Below, one piece after another: positions 1-8,519 of a stretch of DNA of 64,000 nt. Position numbers and translations under genes: made by a program. Numbering within the stretch: position 1 is the stretch's first letter; each line of letters begins with the position of its first letter. The stretch comes from Actinomycetes bacterium (lineage in GTDB: Bacteria; Actinomycetota; Acidimicrobiia; Acidimicrobiales; Ilumatobacteraceae): assembly GCA_025356335.1 (NCBI GenBank), contig JANXUF010000121.1, positions 1-64,000 of the forward strand, read 5' to 3'. The notes beneath the pieces were generated by a model that was given only the letters and a program-made list of their open reading frames with translations, searched no databases and was not told the origin of the DNA.

Positions 1-6
1 ATGATC

Positions 7-40
7 CCGTGCGGTTGGCGGCATGCCGGCAACCGCACGG
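7..40. other. 34-bp near-perfect palindrome upstream of the liv operon
   Basis: The two outer 11-base arms (CCGTGCGGTTG and CAACCGCACGG) pair perfectly and the inner part is again nearly self-complementary, so the transcript would fold into a long hairpin. It lies just before the permease gene. In Liv operons such a hairpin often follows the substrate-binding protein gene, which would lie left of the window. No T-run follows, so it may be an mRNA-stabilising or partial-termination hairpin. The role is inferred. Confidence 0.55.
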
Positions 41-86
41 CCATGTTCGTCGTGAGATCAATGCAGCAGGGGACTGGACCATCAGC

Positions 87-2291
87 ATGAATTCAATTGC
101 CAAGTATCTGCGCTGGCTCGTCGCAATCGGTGCGGCGGTGCTCCTCGTTGTGCTGGTGGTCAACGCCAACACCCGCAAGAACTTCCTCAGCGGATCGAAC
201 TTCACCACCGGCGCGCTGATCGCCGCAATCGCCCTCGGCGTGGTCCTGACCTATCGGGGTTCAGGCGTCGTCAACTTCGCCAACAGCGCCATCGCCATGT
301 ACGTCGCTTACGTCTACGCGATCCTGCGTAACAAGGGGGATCTCTTCCTTCCTCCGCTCCCGAATCCGCTGGCGCCGATCGAAGGCATCGTCCACAAACT
401 CGACAAGAAGTCGACGTTCAGGCTCCCGCACTGGCCGACGACGATCTCCTTCGGGCCGAACATGCAGTTCTGGCCCGCACTGCTGATCGCCCTGGCGTTT
501 GCCGTGCTCTTCGGGCTCATTCTCCACTTCCTCATCTTCCGGCCACTCCGCAATGCTCCGCCGCTCGCCAAGGTGGTCGCCTCGATCGGTCTGTTCATCT
601 ACCTCCAAGCGGTCGCCCTGCGCCGTTTCGGGATCCAGCCGGTCACCGTCAAGCCGGTGCCGTTCCTGACCTCGAAGAAGCCGTACAAGCTGCCGCTGAA
701 CATCACGATGAACCACGACGAGTTGTGGATCACGATCCTCGTCATCGTCTTTGCGCTCACACTGTGGTTGATCTACAGCAAGACCCGGTTCGGATTGGCG
801 ACTCGCGCCTCGTCAGAGAACGAGAAAGGCGCCGTGCTGCTCGGCTTCTCACCGGAATTGCTCGCCGGCGCCAACTGGGTCATTTCGACCTTGATCACCG
901 GCCTACTCGGCGTGTTCGCCTGCACGGTCACCAAAAGCGTCAACCCAGGCACCCTGCCGTCGCTGATCGTGCCTGCGCTTGCCGCAGCGCTCGTCGGCAG
1001 CTTCACGTCGTTCGGGTGGACGACGTTCGCCGCATTCCTGCTCGGCATGCAGCCGGGTGTTGTCGCCTACGTCGCCAGAACCGCCAGTTGGTACCCGCAT
1101 TCTCAGAAGAACGCCTTCCCTGGGGGCGACAAGCTGATCCCCTTCGTCGTCATCGTGCTCGTGTTGTTCTTGCGAGGCAAGAGCCTGCCGACCCGTGGTG
1201 CGATCAGTTCCGGTCGATTGCCGTTCTCTCCGACGCCACCCAAGTGGGCGCTGCGATTCGGCGGACCCGGTCTGGCGATCGCGGCAGCGATCTGCGGGCT
1301 GTTCCTGTTCACGCCGTCGTTCCGATTCGCTCTGTCCAGCACGCTGATCGGCATCATCATCTGCTTGTCGATCGTCGTCCTCACCGGCTTCGTCGGGCAG
1401 ATTTCGCTGGCACAGATGGCCTTCGCCGGGATCTCCGCATTCCTGGTCTCGCACCTGACGAGCGAACACAACGTGCCGTTCCCGATTCCGATCCTCATCG
1501 GGGCGCTCGTCGCCACCGTCGTCGGGGTCGCCGTCGCCCTCCCGGCTCTGCGGGTCCGTGGCGTCAACTTGGCGATCGTCACCCTCGGTTTCGCTGTTGC
1601 GGTCGATGCAGCGATCTTCGCCAACGATTCGGTCAATGGTGGTCTCAATCAGGCCCCGGTGAAGACGCCCAATGCGCTGGTCGAGGCTCGTTCGGTCAAC
1701 CTCAAGATTCTCGGTATCCATGCCGGTGACGGCAAGATCCCCAACCCGATGACGGGCATCTTCCTGCTCGTGCTGGTGGTCATCCTCGCCTACGTGGTGT
1801 CGAACATGCGCCGTTCGGCGACAGGCCGTCGCATGCTGGCGACTCGCTCCAACGAACGGGCTGCCGCAGCTGCGGGCGTCAACGTGCAGGGGACGAAGAT
1901 CCTCGCCTTTGCCGTGTCGGCGTTCATTGCCGGCGTCGGCGGAGCTGCCATCGCCTATCGAGCCGGTGGCGTGTCCAATGACAAATTCACCTATATCACC
2001 TCATTGACGTTCCTCGCTTTTGCCTACCTCGGCGGTATCTCCAGTGTGTCAGGGGCGATCGCCGGGGGGTTCCTCGTCGGTGGCGGTCTGATCTTCACGT
2101 TCCTGCAGGACATCGTCGGGATCAGCTCGGAGTTCACCTTGATTCTCGGCGGCTTGGGACTGATCATCACCGCGATCCGCAATCCCGAAGGTATTTCCGG
2201 CGCCTTCCGGGACGCCGGGCTGCTCCTCACACGCAGAAGAGCCGGCGAACCGCAGGTCGCAGCGGAGACCCCTGTGAAGGTGGGTCACTGA
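87..2291 (+). CDS. Fused LivH-LivM branched-chain amino acid ABC permease
   Basis: This 734-residue membrane protein would form the whole channel of a branched-chain amino acid (or related amide/urea) ABC importer. Residues about 25-345 look like LivH (an NFAN-type motif after the first helices). Residues about 395-700 look like LivM (GFVGQISLAQMAF, then an RAAAAAGVN loop and a C-terminal helix pair). Each half alone is normally about 300 residues, so this is a natural permease fusion, which is known in actinobacteria. ATG 87 was chosen because the 26 residues before it look non-membrane and arginine-rich. The ATPase genes follow immediately. The substrate-binding protein is not in the window, so the exact substrate cannot be read. 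Confidence 0.88.
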   Translation: MNSIAKYLRWLVAIGAAVLLVVLVVNANTRKNFLSGSNFTTGALIAAIALGVVLTYRGSGVVNFANSAIAMYVAYVYAILRNKGDLFLPPLPNPLAPIEGIVHKLDKKSTFRLPHWPTTISFGPNMQFWPALLIALAFAVLFGLILHFLIFRPLRNAPPLAKVVASIGLFIYLQAVALRRFGIQPVTVKPVPFLTSKKPYKLPLNITMNHDELWITILVIVFALTLWLIYSKTRFGLATRASSENEKGAVLLGFSPELLAGANWVISTLITGLLGVFACTVTKSVNPGTLPSLIVPALAAALVGSFTSFGWTTFAAFLLGMQPGVVAYVARTASWYPHSQKNAFPGGDKLIPFVVIVLVLFLRGKSLPTRGAISSGRLPFSPTPPKWALRFGGPGLAIAAAICGLFLFTPSFRFALSSTLIGIIICLSIVVLTGFVGQISLAQMAFAGISAFLVSHLTSEHNVPFPIPILIGALVATVVGVAVALPALRVRGVNLAIVTLGFAVAVDAAIFANDSVNGGLNQAPVKTPNALVEARSVNLKILGIHAGDGKIPNPMTGIFLLVLVVILAYVVSNMRRSATGRRMLATRSNERAAAAAGVNVQGTKILAFAVSAFIAGVGGAAIAYRAGGVSNDKFTYITSLTFLAFAYLGGISSVSGAIAGGFLVGGGLIFTFLQDIVGISSEFTLILGGLGLIITAIRNPEGISGAFRDAGLLLTRRRAGEPQVAAETPVKVGH

Positions 2292-2292
2292 G

Positions 2293-3054
2293 ATGGCACT
2301 GCTCGAGAGCAACGGCATGTCCGTCACCTTCGGTGGCCTCAAGGCCGTCAACGAATTCGATTTTGCGGTCGAGGAAGGCCAACTCGTCGGCCTCATCGGC
2401 CCCAACGGCGCAGGCAAGACGACAACGATCGACGGCTTGACAGGCTTCGTTCCGACGACCGGATCGATCGTGTTCAACGGCAAGGACATCGGCTCGGCAC
2501 CGGCGCACAAGCGATCGAGCCTCGGTCTCGGCCGTACGTGGCAGTCGCTCGAACTGTTCGACGATCTGACGATCGAAGAAAACCTGCAGGTCGCAGCGGA
2601 GACACAGACGATCGGAGGGTTTTTCCTCGATCTCGTGCACCCGAACCGTCGGCGCGACCACGAGGCTGTCGACTGGGCGCTCTCCGTACTCGGCATCGAA
2701 GAACTGGGCGACCGGATGCCGAACGAGATCAGTCAGGGTCAACGCAAGCTCGTATCCGCCGCCCGTGCGCTCGCCGCCCGGCCGAAGCTCGTCTGCATGG
2801 ACGAGCCGGCAGCAGGGTTGGACACTGCTGAATCGCACGAGCTCGGTGGGCGCCTGCGCCAGATCATCGACGCAGGCACGACGATCTTCCTCGTCGACCA
2901 CGACATGGGATTGGTGCTGAATGTCTGCGACTACATCTACGTCATCGAGTTCGGCGTGAAGATCGCAGAGGGCACCCCTGCGCAGATCAAGAGGGACCCG
3001 AAAGTGATCGAGGCGTACCTCGGTTCCGCCGCAGAAGAAGCAGGAGAACACTGA
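2293..3054 (+). CDS. livG: ABC transporter ATP-binding protein, LivG type
   Basis: One of two cytoplasmic ATPases that power the fused permease upstream. It shows Walker A GPNGAGKTT near residue 37, a signature loop reading ISQGQRK (the first residue is Ile rather than the usual Leu), Walker B LVCMDEPAAGL and a switch His in LVDHDMGLV. At 253 residues it has the usual LivG length, and the C-terminal EAYLG motif is typical. It starts one base after the permease stop and overlaps livF by one base, so the three genes form one translationally coupled operon. Confidence 0.93.
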   Translation: MALLESNGMSVTFGGLKAVNEFDFAVEEGQLVGLIGPNGAGKTTTIDGLTGFVPTTGSIVFNGKDIGSAPAHKRSSLGLGRTWQSLELFDDLTIEENLQVAAETQTIGGFFLDLVHPNRRRDHEAVDWALSVLGIEELGDRMPNEISQGQRKLVSAARALAARPKLVCMDEPAAGLDTAESHELGGRLRQIIDAGTTIFLVDHDMGLVLNVCDYIYVIEFGVKIAEGTPAQIKRDPKVIEAYLGSAAEEAGEH

Positions 3055-3902
3055 TGGCTGCGCTGGATATCGAGGGCTTGTCGTCGGGTTACAACGGCGT
3101 CCCCGTCATCCGTGACATCAACATCACGGTCGGCGACGGGGAGATCGTCGCTCTGCTCGGCCCGAACGGCGCAGGGAAGACGACCACGCTGCTGACCGTT
3201 TCGGGACTCAACCCGATCCTCGACGGCGACATCAAGCTGTTCGGCGCATCGATCAAGGGCCGCAAGGCGCACATGATTTCGCGTAGTGGTCTCGCCCATG
3301 TGCCGGAGGACCGTTCGCTGTTCTTCCAACTCACCGTCGCCGAAAATCTGCGCCTCGGTGCAGCAAAGGGATCCGCCGATATCAACCAGGCGCTGCGCTA
3401 CTTCCCCGCTCTCGAGCAGTTGATGGATCGCAAGGCCGGTCTGCTGTCGGGCGGCGAGCAGCAGATGTTGGCGATGGGGCGTGCCCTCACTGTCAAGCCG
3501 AAGCTGCTGATGGTCGACGAGATGAGTCTCGGGCTCGCGCCGATCATCGTCGAGCGGCTGCTGCCCGTCCTGCGCCAGATCGCCGACGAGACCGGTTGCG
3601 GCATCCTGCTCGTGGAACAGCACGTGCACCTGGCGTTGACGATCGCCGACCGGGCCTATGTCCTCAGCCACGGCAACATGGTGCTCGAGGACACAGCCGA
3701 GCACCTGCGCAACAACCGCCACCTGCTCGAGTCGAGCTACCTCGGCGGCGAGGAGATCGAGGCCGCCGCCGAAGAACTCGGTGCGGAGAGCGCCCCCAGC
3801 ACGACCTTCTCCGCTGCTGAGATCGACTCATCGACATCGCTGTCGGCAGAAGTAGCTCATACTGCGACGTCCGCCGACAGCGAACCGCCAGCTGAGGCGT
3901 AG
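3054..3902 (+). CDS. livF: ABC transporter ATP-binding protein, LivF type
   Basis: The second ATPase of the Liv importer. Walker A GPNGAGKTT, signature LSGGEQQM, Walker B LLMVDEMSLGL and the switch His in LLVEQHVH are all intact. LivF proteins are usually about 235 residues. This one has 282 because of a roughly 45-residue C-terminal tail rich in Glu, Ala and Ser, which looks disordered and has no motif I recognise. The start overlaps the livG stop (A of ATG shared), so translation is coupled. Confidence 0.92.
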   Translation: MAALDIEGLSSGYNGVPVIRDINITVGDGEIVALLGPNGAGKTTTLLTVSGLNPILDGDIKLFGASIKGRKAHMISRSGLAHVPEDRSLFFQLTVAENLRLGAAKGSADINQALRYFPALEQLMDRKAGLLSGGEQQMLAMGRALTVKPKLLMVDEMSLGLAPIIVERLLPVLRQIADETGCGILLVEQHVHLALTIADRAYVLSHGNMVLEDTAEHLRNNRHLLESSYLGGEEIEAAAEELGAESAPSTTFSAAEIDSSTSLSAEVAHTATSADSEPPAEA

Positions 3903-3919
3903 GACCCACCCGGCTCAGC
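3891..3919. terminator. Short hairpin between convergent livF and WYL genes
   Basis: GCTGAG and CTCAGC pair across a 17-base loop. The hairpin spans both stop codons of the convergent pair. The stem is short (6 bp) and has no T-run, so this is a weak bidirectional terminator candidate. Confidence 0.35.
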
Positions 3920-4859
3920 GGTAGAGGTCGGCGAGTTCTCGGCCCAGTTCGCCGAGCCGTTCGCGAACCTCAGGCGAACCGAGGACCTCGACTCGCGCGC
4001 CGACGCAGGCCAACTGTCCGGCGATGACCATCACATCCGGCCCGCTCACCTGCACGTCCACCCGGCCGTCCGGTCGCGTCGGGCCGACCCGCAGCCGGTC
4101 GCTGAAGAGGTAGCGCAACAGTTGCACGGCGTCGGCGTCGGCGGCGAGGTCGACCGATACGGGGAGCCTGCGTTTGTCGACCTCGTCGGTGACCGCTTTC
4201 CATTCTGCGTTGATGTCGAAGTCCGCCGGCCGCTCGAAGCGCTCGCCGGTCGGCTCCGCCTCGATCATCCTGTCGACGCGAAATGTGCGCCGCCCGGCGT
4301 CGGTTTCGGCGATCACGTACCAGTTGCCCTGTTTGCTGGCGAGCCCGAGCGGATGGACGAGGCGGGTGCTCGGATTGCGTTCGCGGTCGAGGTACGTGAG
4401 CCTCAGCGTCGTCGATTCGATCACCGCCCGTTGCACGGCGTCGAGGTGCGACGGCGATCGCTTCGGGGACTGATTGCCACTCCATCCCTTCTGGTCGATG
4501 ATGACAGAGGACTGTGCAAGCTCGGCGCGGTCGCGGAACGATTCCGGAAGCGCCCTGATCAGTTTGCGTAGCGCCGCGGCGATCTCCGGCGTCGCCGACG
4601 CCGGCCCTGCGACCATGAACAGCGCCCTCACCTCCTCGGCATTCAGACCGCTGAGATCGGTCTTGGCGCCGCCGAGTAACTCCCAGCCGCCGTTTCGGCC
4701 CTGTTTCGAATACACCGGCAAGCCGGCCATGCCGAGCGCTTCGAGATCGCGTCGCGCCGTACGTTCGGAGATCTCCAACTCCTCGGCGACCTGTGCGGAG
4801 GTCACGTGGCCGCGACGCTGCAACATCAGGAGGACGGCCACCAGTCGATCTGCACGCAT
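3915..4859 (-). CDS. HTH-WYL domain transcriptional regulator
   Basis: A 314-residue DNA-binding regulator. The N-terminal 60 residues form a DeoR/HTH_11 helix-turn-helix (AQVAEELEISERTARRDLEAL). The middle holds the WYL domain: YVIAETDAGRRTFRVDRM at about residues 180-200 takes the place of the canonical WYL strand. The C-terminal WCX-like part ends in REL. WYL domains bind nucleic acids or small ligands. The gene is divergent from the TIGR03086 gene with 63 bp between the starts, so it may control that gene, itself, or the convergent liv operon; none of this is shown by the sequence. Confidence 0.85.
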   Translation of the reverse strand: MRADRLVAVLLMLQRRGHVTSAQVAEELEISERTARRDLEALGMAGLPVYSKQGRNGGWELLGGAKTDLSGLNAEEVRALFMVAGPASATPEIAAALRKLIRALPESFRDRAELAQSSVIIDQKGWSGNQSPKRSPSHLDAVQRAVIESTTLRLTYLDRERNPSTRLVHPLGLASKQGNWYVIAETDAGRRTFRVDRMIEAEPTGERFERPADFDINAEWKAVTDEVDKRRLPVSVDLAADADAVQLLRYLFSDRLRVGPTRPDGRVDVQVSGPDVMVIAGQLACVGARVEVLGSPEVRERLGELGRELADLYR

Positions 4860-4922
4860 GTCGTCATCATCCCACGCAAACCGGTCAGCAGGTGTCCGGT
4901 TCAGTCCTGGATGATGGTGCCC

Positions 4923-5609
4923 ATGACCAACGCAACCGATACCACAGACACCACCGACTCAACAGACACAACGGACTCAACAGACACTTCAGGCGCCTCG
5001 ACCGCTCCGAACGGCATGCAGTTGCCGGACCCTCGACCGCTGTTCACGATCGCTGCCGACCTGGCGTCATCGGTCATCGCCGATGTTCACGCCGATCAAC
5101 TCGACCAACGGACGCCGTGCGACGCGTTCAGTGTCTACGGACTCCTCGACCACATGTGGATGGCCATCACCCGAATCGGCGTGATCGGCACCGGTGGGGA
5201 CGCGTTCGGTCCGGCCAGCGAATTGCCGAGTGGGCTGGACTTCGATGATCTCAAGCAGGCGTTGAACGAACGGCTCGAGATCGCCAAATCCGTGTGGTCC
5301 GACCCCGAACTGCTGGCACCGATGTTCGAATTGCCGTGGGCGACGATGCCGGGGATCGCCGTGCTGACGATGTACGTCAGTGAGATCACGGTGCACACGT
5401 GGGACCTCGCCATGGCGCTCGGGCAGGCAGTCGAGTTCGATGATTCGGTCGCCGCAGCGGCACTCGGCCTGATGAGCATGGCACTGCCGGCCGATGGCCG
5501 GGACGCCATGCAGGCCCCATTCCACGACGCGGTGGCTGTCGCCGCCGGCGCCCCGCTGATCGATCAACTCGTCGCTTGGAACGGCCGCAACCCGCTCGCC
5601 CCCGTCTGA
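4923..5609 (+). CDS. TIGR03086-family metal-binding protein (DinB/mycothiol maleylpyruvate isomerase-like)
   Basis: A 228-residue protein with the family opening DPRPLFTIAADLASSVI, the QRTPCDAFSV segment and a central helix with HTWDLAMALGQ, which supplies the metal-binding His of the DinB-like four-helix fold. Many relatives are mycothiol-dependent or of unknown function. The first 30 residues are a Thr/Asp/Ser repeat tract (TDTTDSTDTTD) that looks unstructured. ATG 4923 follows GATGAT by 7 nt, a weak version of the leaderless layout seen across the window; ATG 4911 and 4914 are alternatives. Confidence 0.75.
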   Translation: MTNATDTTDTTDSTDTTDSTDTSGASTAPNGMQLPDPRPLFTIAADLASSVIADVHADQLDQRTPCDAFSVYGLLDHMWMAITRIGVIGTGGDAFGPASELPSGLDFDDLKQALNERLEIAKSVWSDPELLAPMFELPWATMPGIAVLTMYVSEITVHTWDLAMALGQAVEFDDSVAAAALGLMSMALPADGRDAMQAPFHDAVAVAAGAPLIDQLVAWNGRNPLAPV

Positions 5610-5624
5610 GGCGTGCGACCAGTA

Positions 5625-5727
5625 GCGGTCACGTGGATTCCGCGTTGGCGGGGCCCTCGTGACCGCGGCGTGGGAGGTCGAGGTCGCGGTCACGAGGATT
5701 CCGCGTTGGCGGAATCGGGGTGACCGC
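5625..5727. repeat. Two 61-bp-spaced hairpin repeats in the gap before pgl
   Basis: A 27-base unit beginning GCGGTCACG occurs at 5625-5651 and 5686-5712 with one mismatch. Each copy is followed by its inverse (CGTGACCGC at 5658-5666; GTGACCGC at 5720-5727), so each forms an 8-9 bp stem. The pair follows the TIGR03086 stop and may act as a tandem terminator or be a small intergenic repeat family. No coding signal is seen between 5610 and 5784. Confidence 0.7.
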
Positions 5728-5784
5728 GGTCGGGGGTGAGCGCCGGGTAACCCATCGGGGCGGCCGAGGCGGTAGAACGGTCCG

Positions 5785-6453
5785 ATGGATATTCGGGTCG
5801 TGGCAGACGCGCAGGCGGCTGCGGATGTGGCAGCCTCATTGATCCGCAGGCGCCTGCGTGATGCCGTTCGCCGTCGAGGTAGCGCCTCGATCGCCGTCAG
5901 CGGCGGCAGCACTCCGGCGTTGATGTTCGACTCGCTGTCGGCGATGCATGACGTCCCGTGGAGTGACGTCCATCTGTGGCAGGTCGACGAGCGGGTGGCT
6001 CCGGCCGACGACCCGGCGCGCAACCTCCACCTCCTCGCCGGACTTCCGCTGCCGAAGAAGAACATGCACCTGATGGCCGTCGAACGCAAGCGGTTGAACG
6101 ACGCTGTCAACGCCTACGCTGCCGGCCTCCCCGAGCAGTTCGACATCGTCCATCTCGGGATGGGGCCGGACGGTCACACCGCCAGTTGGCCGCCGGGAGA
6201 CCCGGTCATCGACGCCGACGGAACCGTCGGTGTGTCGCAGATGTACAAGGACTTCGTGCGCATGACGATCCTGCCATCGGTCGTCAACGGCGCACGTTGG
6301 CGCCTCGCGCTCATCGCCGGATCCGACAAGGCCGACGCCGTCGAGGGATGGATGGCGCATCATTCGGATCTGCCGATCGAGCGGGTGCGCCGCACGAACA
6401 CAACGGTCGTCATCGATCAGTTGGCTGCAGCGAAGATGAAGCCGGGCAAATGA
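5785..6453 (+). CDS. pgl: 6-phosphogluconolactonase
   Basis: Hydrolyses 6-phosphogluconolactone to 6-phosphogluconate in the oxidative pentose phosphate pathway. The substrate-loop motif SGGSTP is at about residue 39 and the family motif GMGPDGHTASWPPGDP at about residue 130, where SLFPG is more usual. The 222-residue length is slightly below the usual 235-250. ATG 5785 follows TAGAAC by 6 nt without a Shine-Dalgarno sequence. pgi follows 57 bp later on the same strand but seems to have its own promoter. Confidence 0.9.
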   Translation: MDIRVVADAQAAADVAASLIRRRLRDAVRRRGSASIAVSGGSTPALMFDSLSAMHDVPWSDVHLWQVDERVAPADDPARNLHLLAGLPLPKKNMHLMAVERKRLNDAVNAYAAGLPEQFDIVHLGMGPDGHTASWPPGDPVIDADGTVGVSQMYKDFVRMTILPSVVNGARWRLALIAGSDKADAVEGWMAHHSDLPIERVRRTNTTVVIDQLAAAKMKPGK

Positions 6454-6497
6454 TTTTCACGTCCCTCGAAGCGCTCGAGGCGCCCGATCGGGACAGC

Positions 6498-6503
6498 TAA
6501 CCT
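6498..6503 (+). promoter_or_regulatory. -10 box TAACCT for leaderless pgi
   Basis: TAACCT lies 7 nt before GTG 6511 and no Shine-Dalgarno sequence is present, so the transcript should begin at or next to the start codon. Confidence 0.55.
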
Positions 6504-6510
6504 GCCGACC

Positions 6511-8136
6511 GTGGACATCACTGCGACACCAGAGTGGAGCGCGCTGCAGGCGCACCACGACTCCGTTTCCGCGCTCCATCTGCGCGACCTCTTCGCCGAC
6601 GATCCAGGCAGGGCAGCTCGTCAACTGCTGACGGCCGGCGACCTGACGATCGACTGGTCGAAGCATCGCGTGACGGCGGAAACCCTTCCGTTGCTGCTGG
6701 CGCTGGCGGAGATCTCCGACGTCGAGGGCCGCCGCGAGGCGATGTTCACCGGCGAACACATCAACATCACCGAGGACCGCGCCGTGCTGCACACGGCGCT
6801 GCGGGCGCCGCGCGATGCCGTCGTCGAGGCGGATGGTCACAACGTCATCCCCGAGGTGTGGGACGTCCTCGACCGCATGGGCGCGTTCGCCGAGCGCATC
6901 CGCTCCGGCGAGTGGAAGGGCCACACCGGCCAACGCATCCGCACGATCGTCAACATCGGTATCGGCGGATCCGACCTCGGCCCGGCGATGGCCTACCTGG
7001 CACTGATTCATTTCAAGCACCCGCAGATCGAGTGCCGCTTCGTCTCCAACGTCGACGGCGCCGACATCGCCGCCAACACCGCGGATCTCGATCCGGCGAC
7101 AACGCTGTTCATCGTCGCCTCGAAGACGTTCACGACGATCGAGACGCTGACGAACGCCAAGACGGCGCGCGACTGGCTGCTCGCCGGGCTCGGCGGCGAC
7201 GAGTCGGCAGTCGCCAAGCACTTCGTCGCCGTGTCGACGAACGCCGAGAAGGTGTCGGAGTTCGGCATCGATACCGACAACATGTTCGGTTTCTGGGACT
7301 GGGTCGGCGGTCGCTATTCCGTCGATTCGGCGATCGGTCTGTCGCTGCTCGTCGCCATCGGCCCGGGCGGTTTCCGTGAATTCCTCGAAGGCTTCCACAC
7401 GATCGACGAGCACTTCCGCACGGCACCGTTGGCACAGAACGCGCCGGTCATCCTCGGTCTGCTCGGCATCTGGTACTCGAATTTCTTCGGGGCCCAGAGC
7501 CATGCCGTGCTGCCCTACGCCCAGGAGCTCAAGCGTTTCCCCGCCTACCTGCAACAGCTCGACATGGAGTCCAACGGCAAGCACGTGCACCTCGACGGCT
7601 CACCGCTTTCGACGACCACCGGCGCTGTCGTCTGGGGCGAGCCCGGCACGAACGGCCAGCACGCGTTCTATCAGTTGCTCCATCAGGGGACGCGGCTGAT
7701 CCCCGCAGATCTGATCGGCTTCGCCCATGCCCATCATCCGTTGCAGTTCCACAACGATCTGCTCGTCGCCAACCTCTTTGCCCAAGCCGAGGCGATGGCC
7801 TTCGGCAAGACGCGTGAGCAGGCCGTCGCCGAAGGAATTCCCGCTCATCAACTCGAGCACAGACTGTTCGAAGGCAACCGTCCAACGACGGTCATCCTCG
7901 CCGACTCGTTGACGCCGTCGATCCTCGGTCAGCTCATCGCCCTCTACGAGCACATCGTCTTCGTCCAGGGGACGATCTGGGGCATCAACAGTTTCGACCA
8001 GTGGGGTGTCGAACTCGGCAAGGCGCTGGCCAACACGATCACGCCGGAACTGACGAGCGACGACGCACCCGCAGGCCATCACGACAGCTCGACGAACGCC
8101 CTGATCGATTGGTACCGGAGCAAGCGCCTCGCCTGA
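6511..8136 (+). CDS. pgi: Glucose-6-phosphate isomerase
   Basis: Interconverts glucose 6-phosphate and fructose 6-phosphate. The phosphosugar isomerase signatures are intact: [15 protein letters not shown] at about residue 150, [29 protein letters not shown], the Glu of MESNGKHV and the late motif GVELGKALA. At 541 residues it matches the long bacterial family. It begins with GTG. Position next to pgl makes a small hexose-phosphate module that feeds NADPH production and gluconeogenesis. Confidence 0.95.
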   Translation: MDITATPEWSALQAHHDSVSALHLRDLFADDPGRAARQLLTAGDLTIDWSKHRVTAETLPLLLALAEISDVEGRREAMFTGEHINITEDRAVLHTALRAPRDAVVEADGHNVIPEVWDVLDRMGAFAERIRSGEWKGHTGQRIRTIVNIGIGGSDLGPAMAYLALIHFKHPQIECRFVSNVDGADIAANTADLDPATTLFIVASKTFTTIETLTNAKTARDWLLAGLGGDESAVAKHFVAVSTNAEKVSEFGIDTDNMFGFWDWVGGRYSVDSAIGLSLLVAIGPGGFREFLEGFHTIDEHFRTAPLAQNAPVILGLLGIWYSNFFGAQSHAVLPYAQELKRFPAYLQQLDMESNGKHVHLDGSPLSTTTGAVVWGEPGTNGQHAFYQLLHQGTRLIPADLIGFAHAHHPLQFHNDLLVANLFAQAEAMAFGKTREQAVAEGIPAHQLEHRLFEGNRPTTVILADSLTPSILGQLIALYEHIVFVQGTIWGINSFDQWGVELGKALANTITPELTSDDAPAGHHDSSTNALIDWYRSKRLA

Positions 8137-8140
8137 CCAC

Positions 8141-8512
8141 CTACGGCTCGGCGATGTCGAGTTGGTCGAGCAGTTTCTTCGGGGCGATGCAGCGGTAGGC
8201 GTCGCGGACGATCTCGTCGATCTCGGTCCAGTCGACGTCCCGGTCGAGGCGAACACCGAGCCAGCCGCGTCCGCCGACATAGGGCGGGCGGAAGAAGCGT
8301 TCCGGCTCCTGATCGATCATCTCCTGTTGAGCTCCTGGGGGCGCGGCACACCACATGCCGAGGATCCCGTCACCGTGATGGTCGTCGACGCTCATCACGA
8401 ACGTCTTCTTGTCCTGGATGAACCACGTCGGCTCGCCGTGTGAGAGCCGTTCGGTCACCGACGGCAGCGCCATGCAACGGCGCCGCAATTCGGTGATCGG
8501 GTCTGTGTGCAC
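8141..8512 (-). CDS. MmcQ/YjbR family protein
   Basis: A small (123 residue) YjbR-like protein with the family landmarks LPSVTERLSHGEPTWFIQDKKTFVM, the WCAAPPGAQQEM segment and the closing IDEIVRDAYRCIAPKKLL helix. Members have a double-wing fold often annotated as DNA-binding, but their role is not established. I chose GTG 8512, which gives the usual HTDPITELRRRC opening and avoids overlap. ATG 8539 would overlap the acyl-CoA ligase by 20 nt. It is the last gene of a minus-strand operon and converges on pgi with a 4-bp gap. Confidence 0.8.
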   Translation of the reverse strand: MHTDPITELRRRCMALPSVTERLSHGEPTWFIQDKKTFVMSVDDHHGDGILGMWCAAPPGAQQEMIDQEPERFFRPPYVGGRGWLGVRLDRDVDWTEIDEIVRDAYRCIAPKKLLDQLDIAEP

Positions 8513-8519
8513 AGAACGG

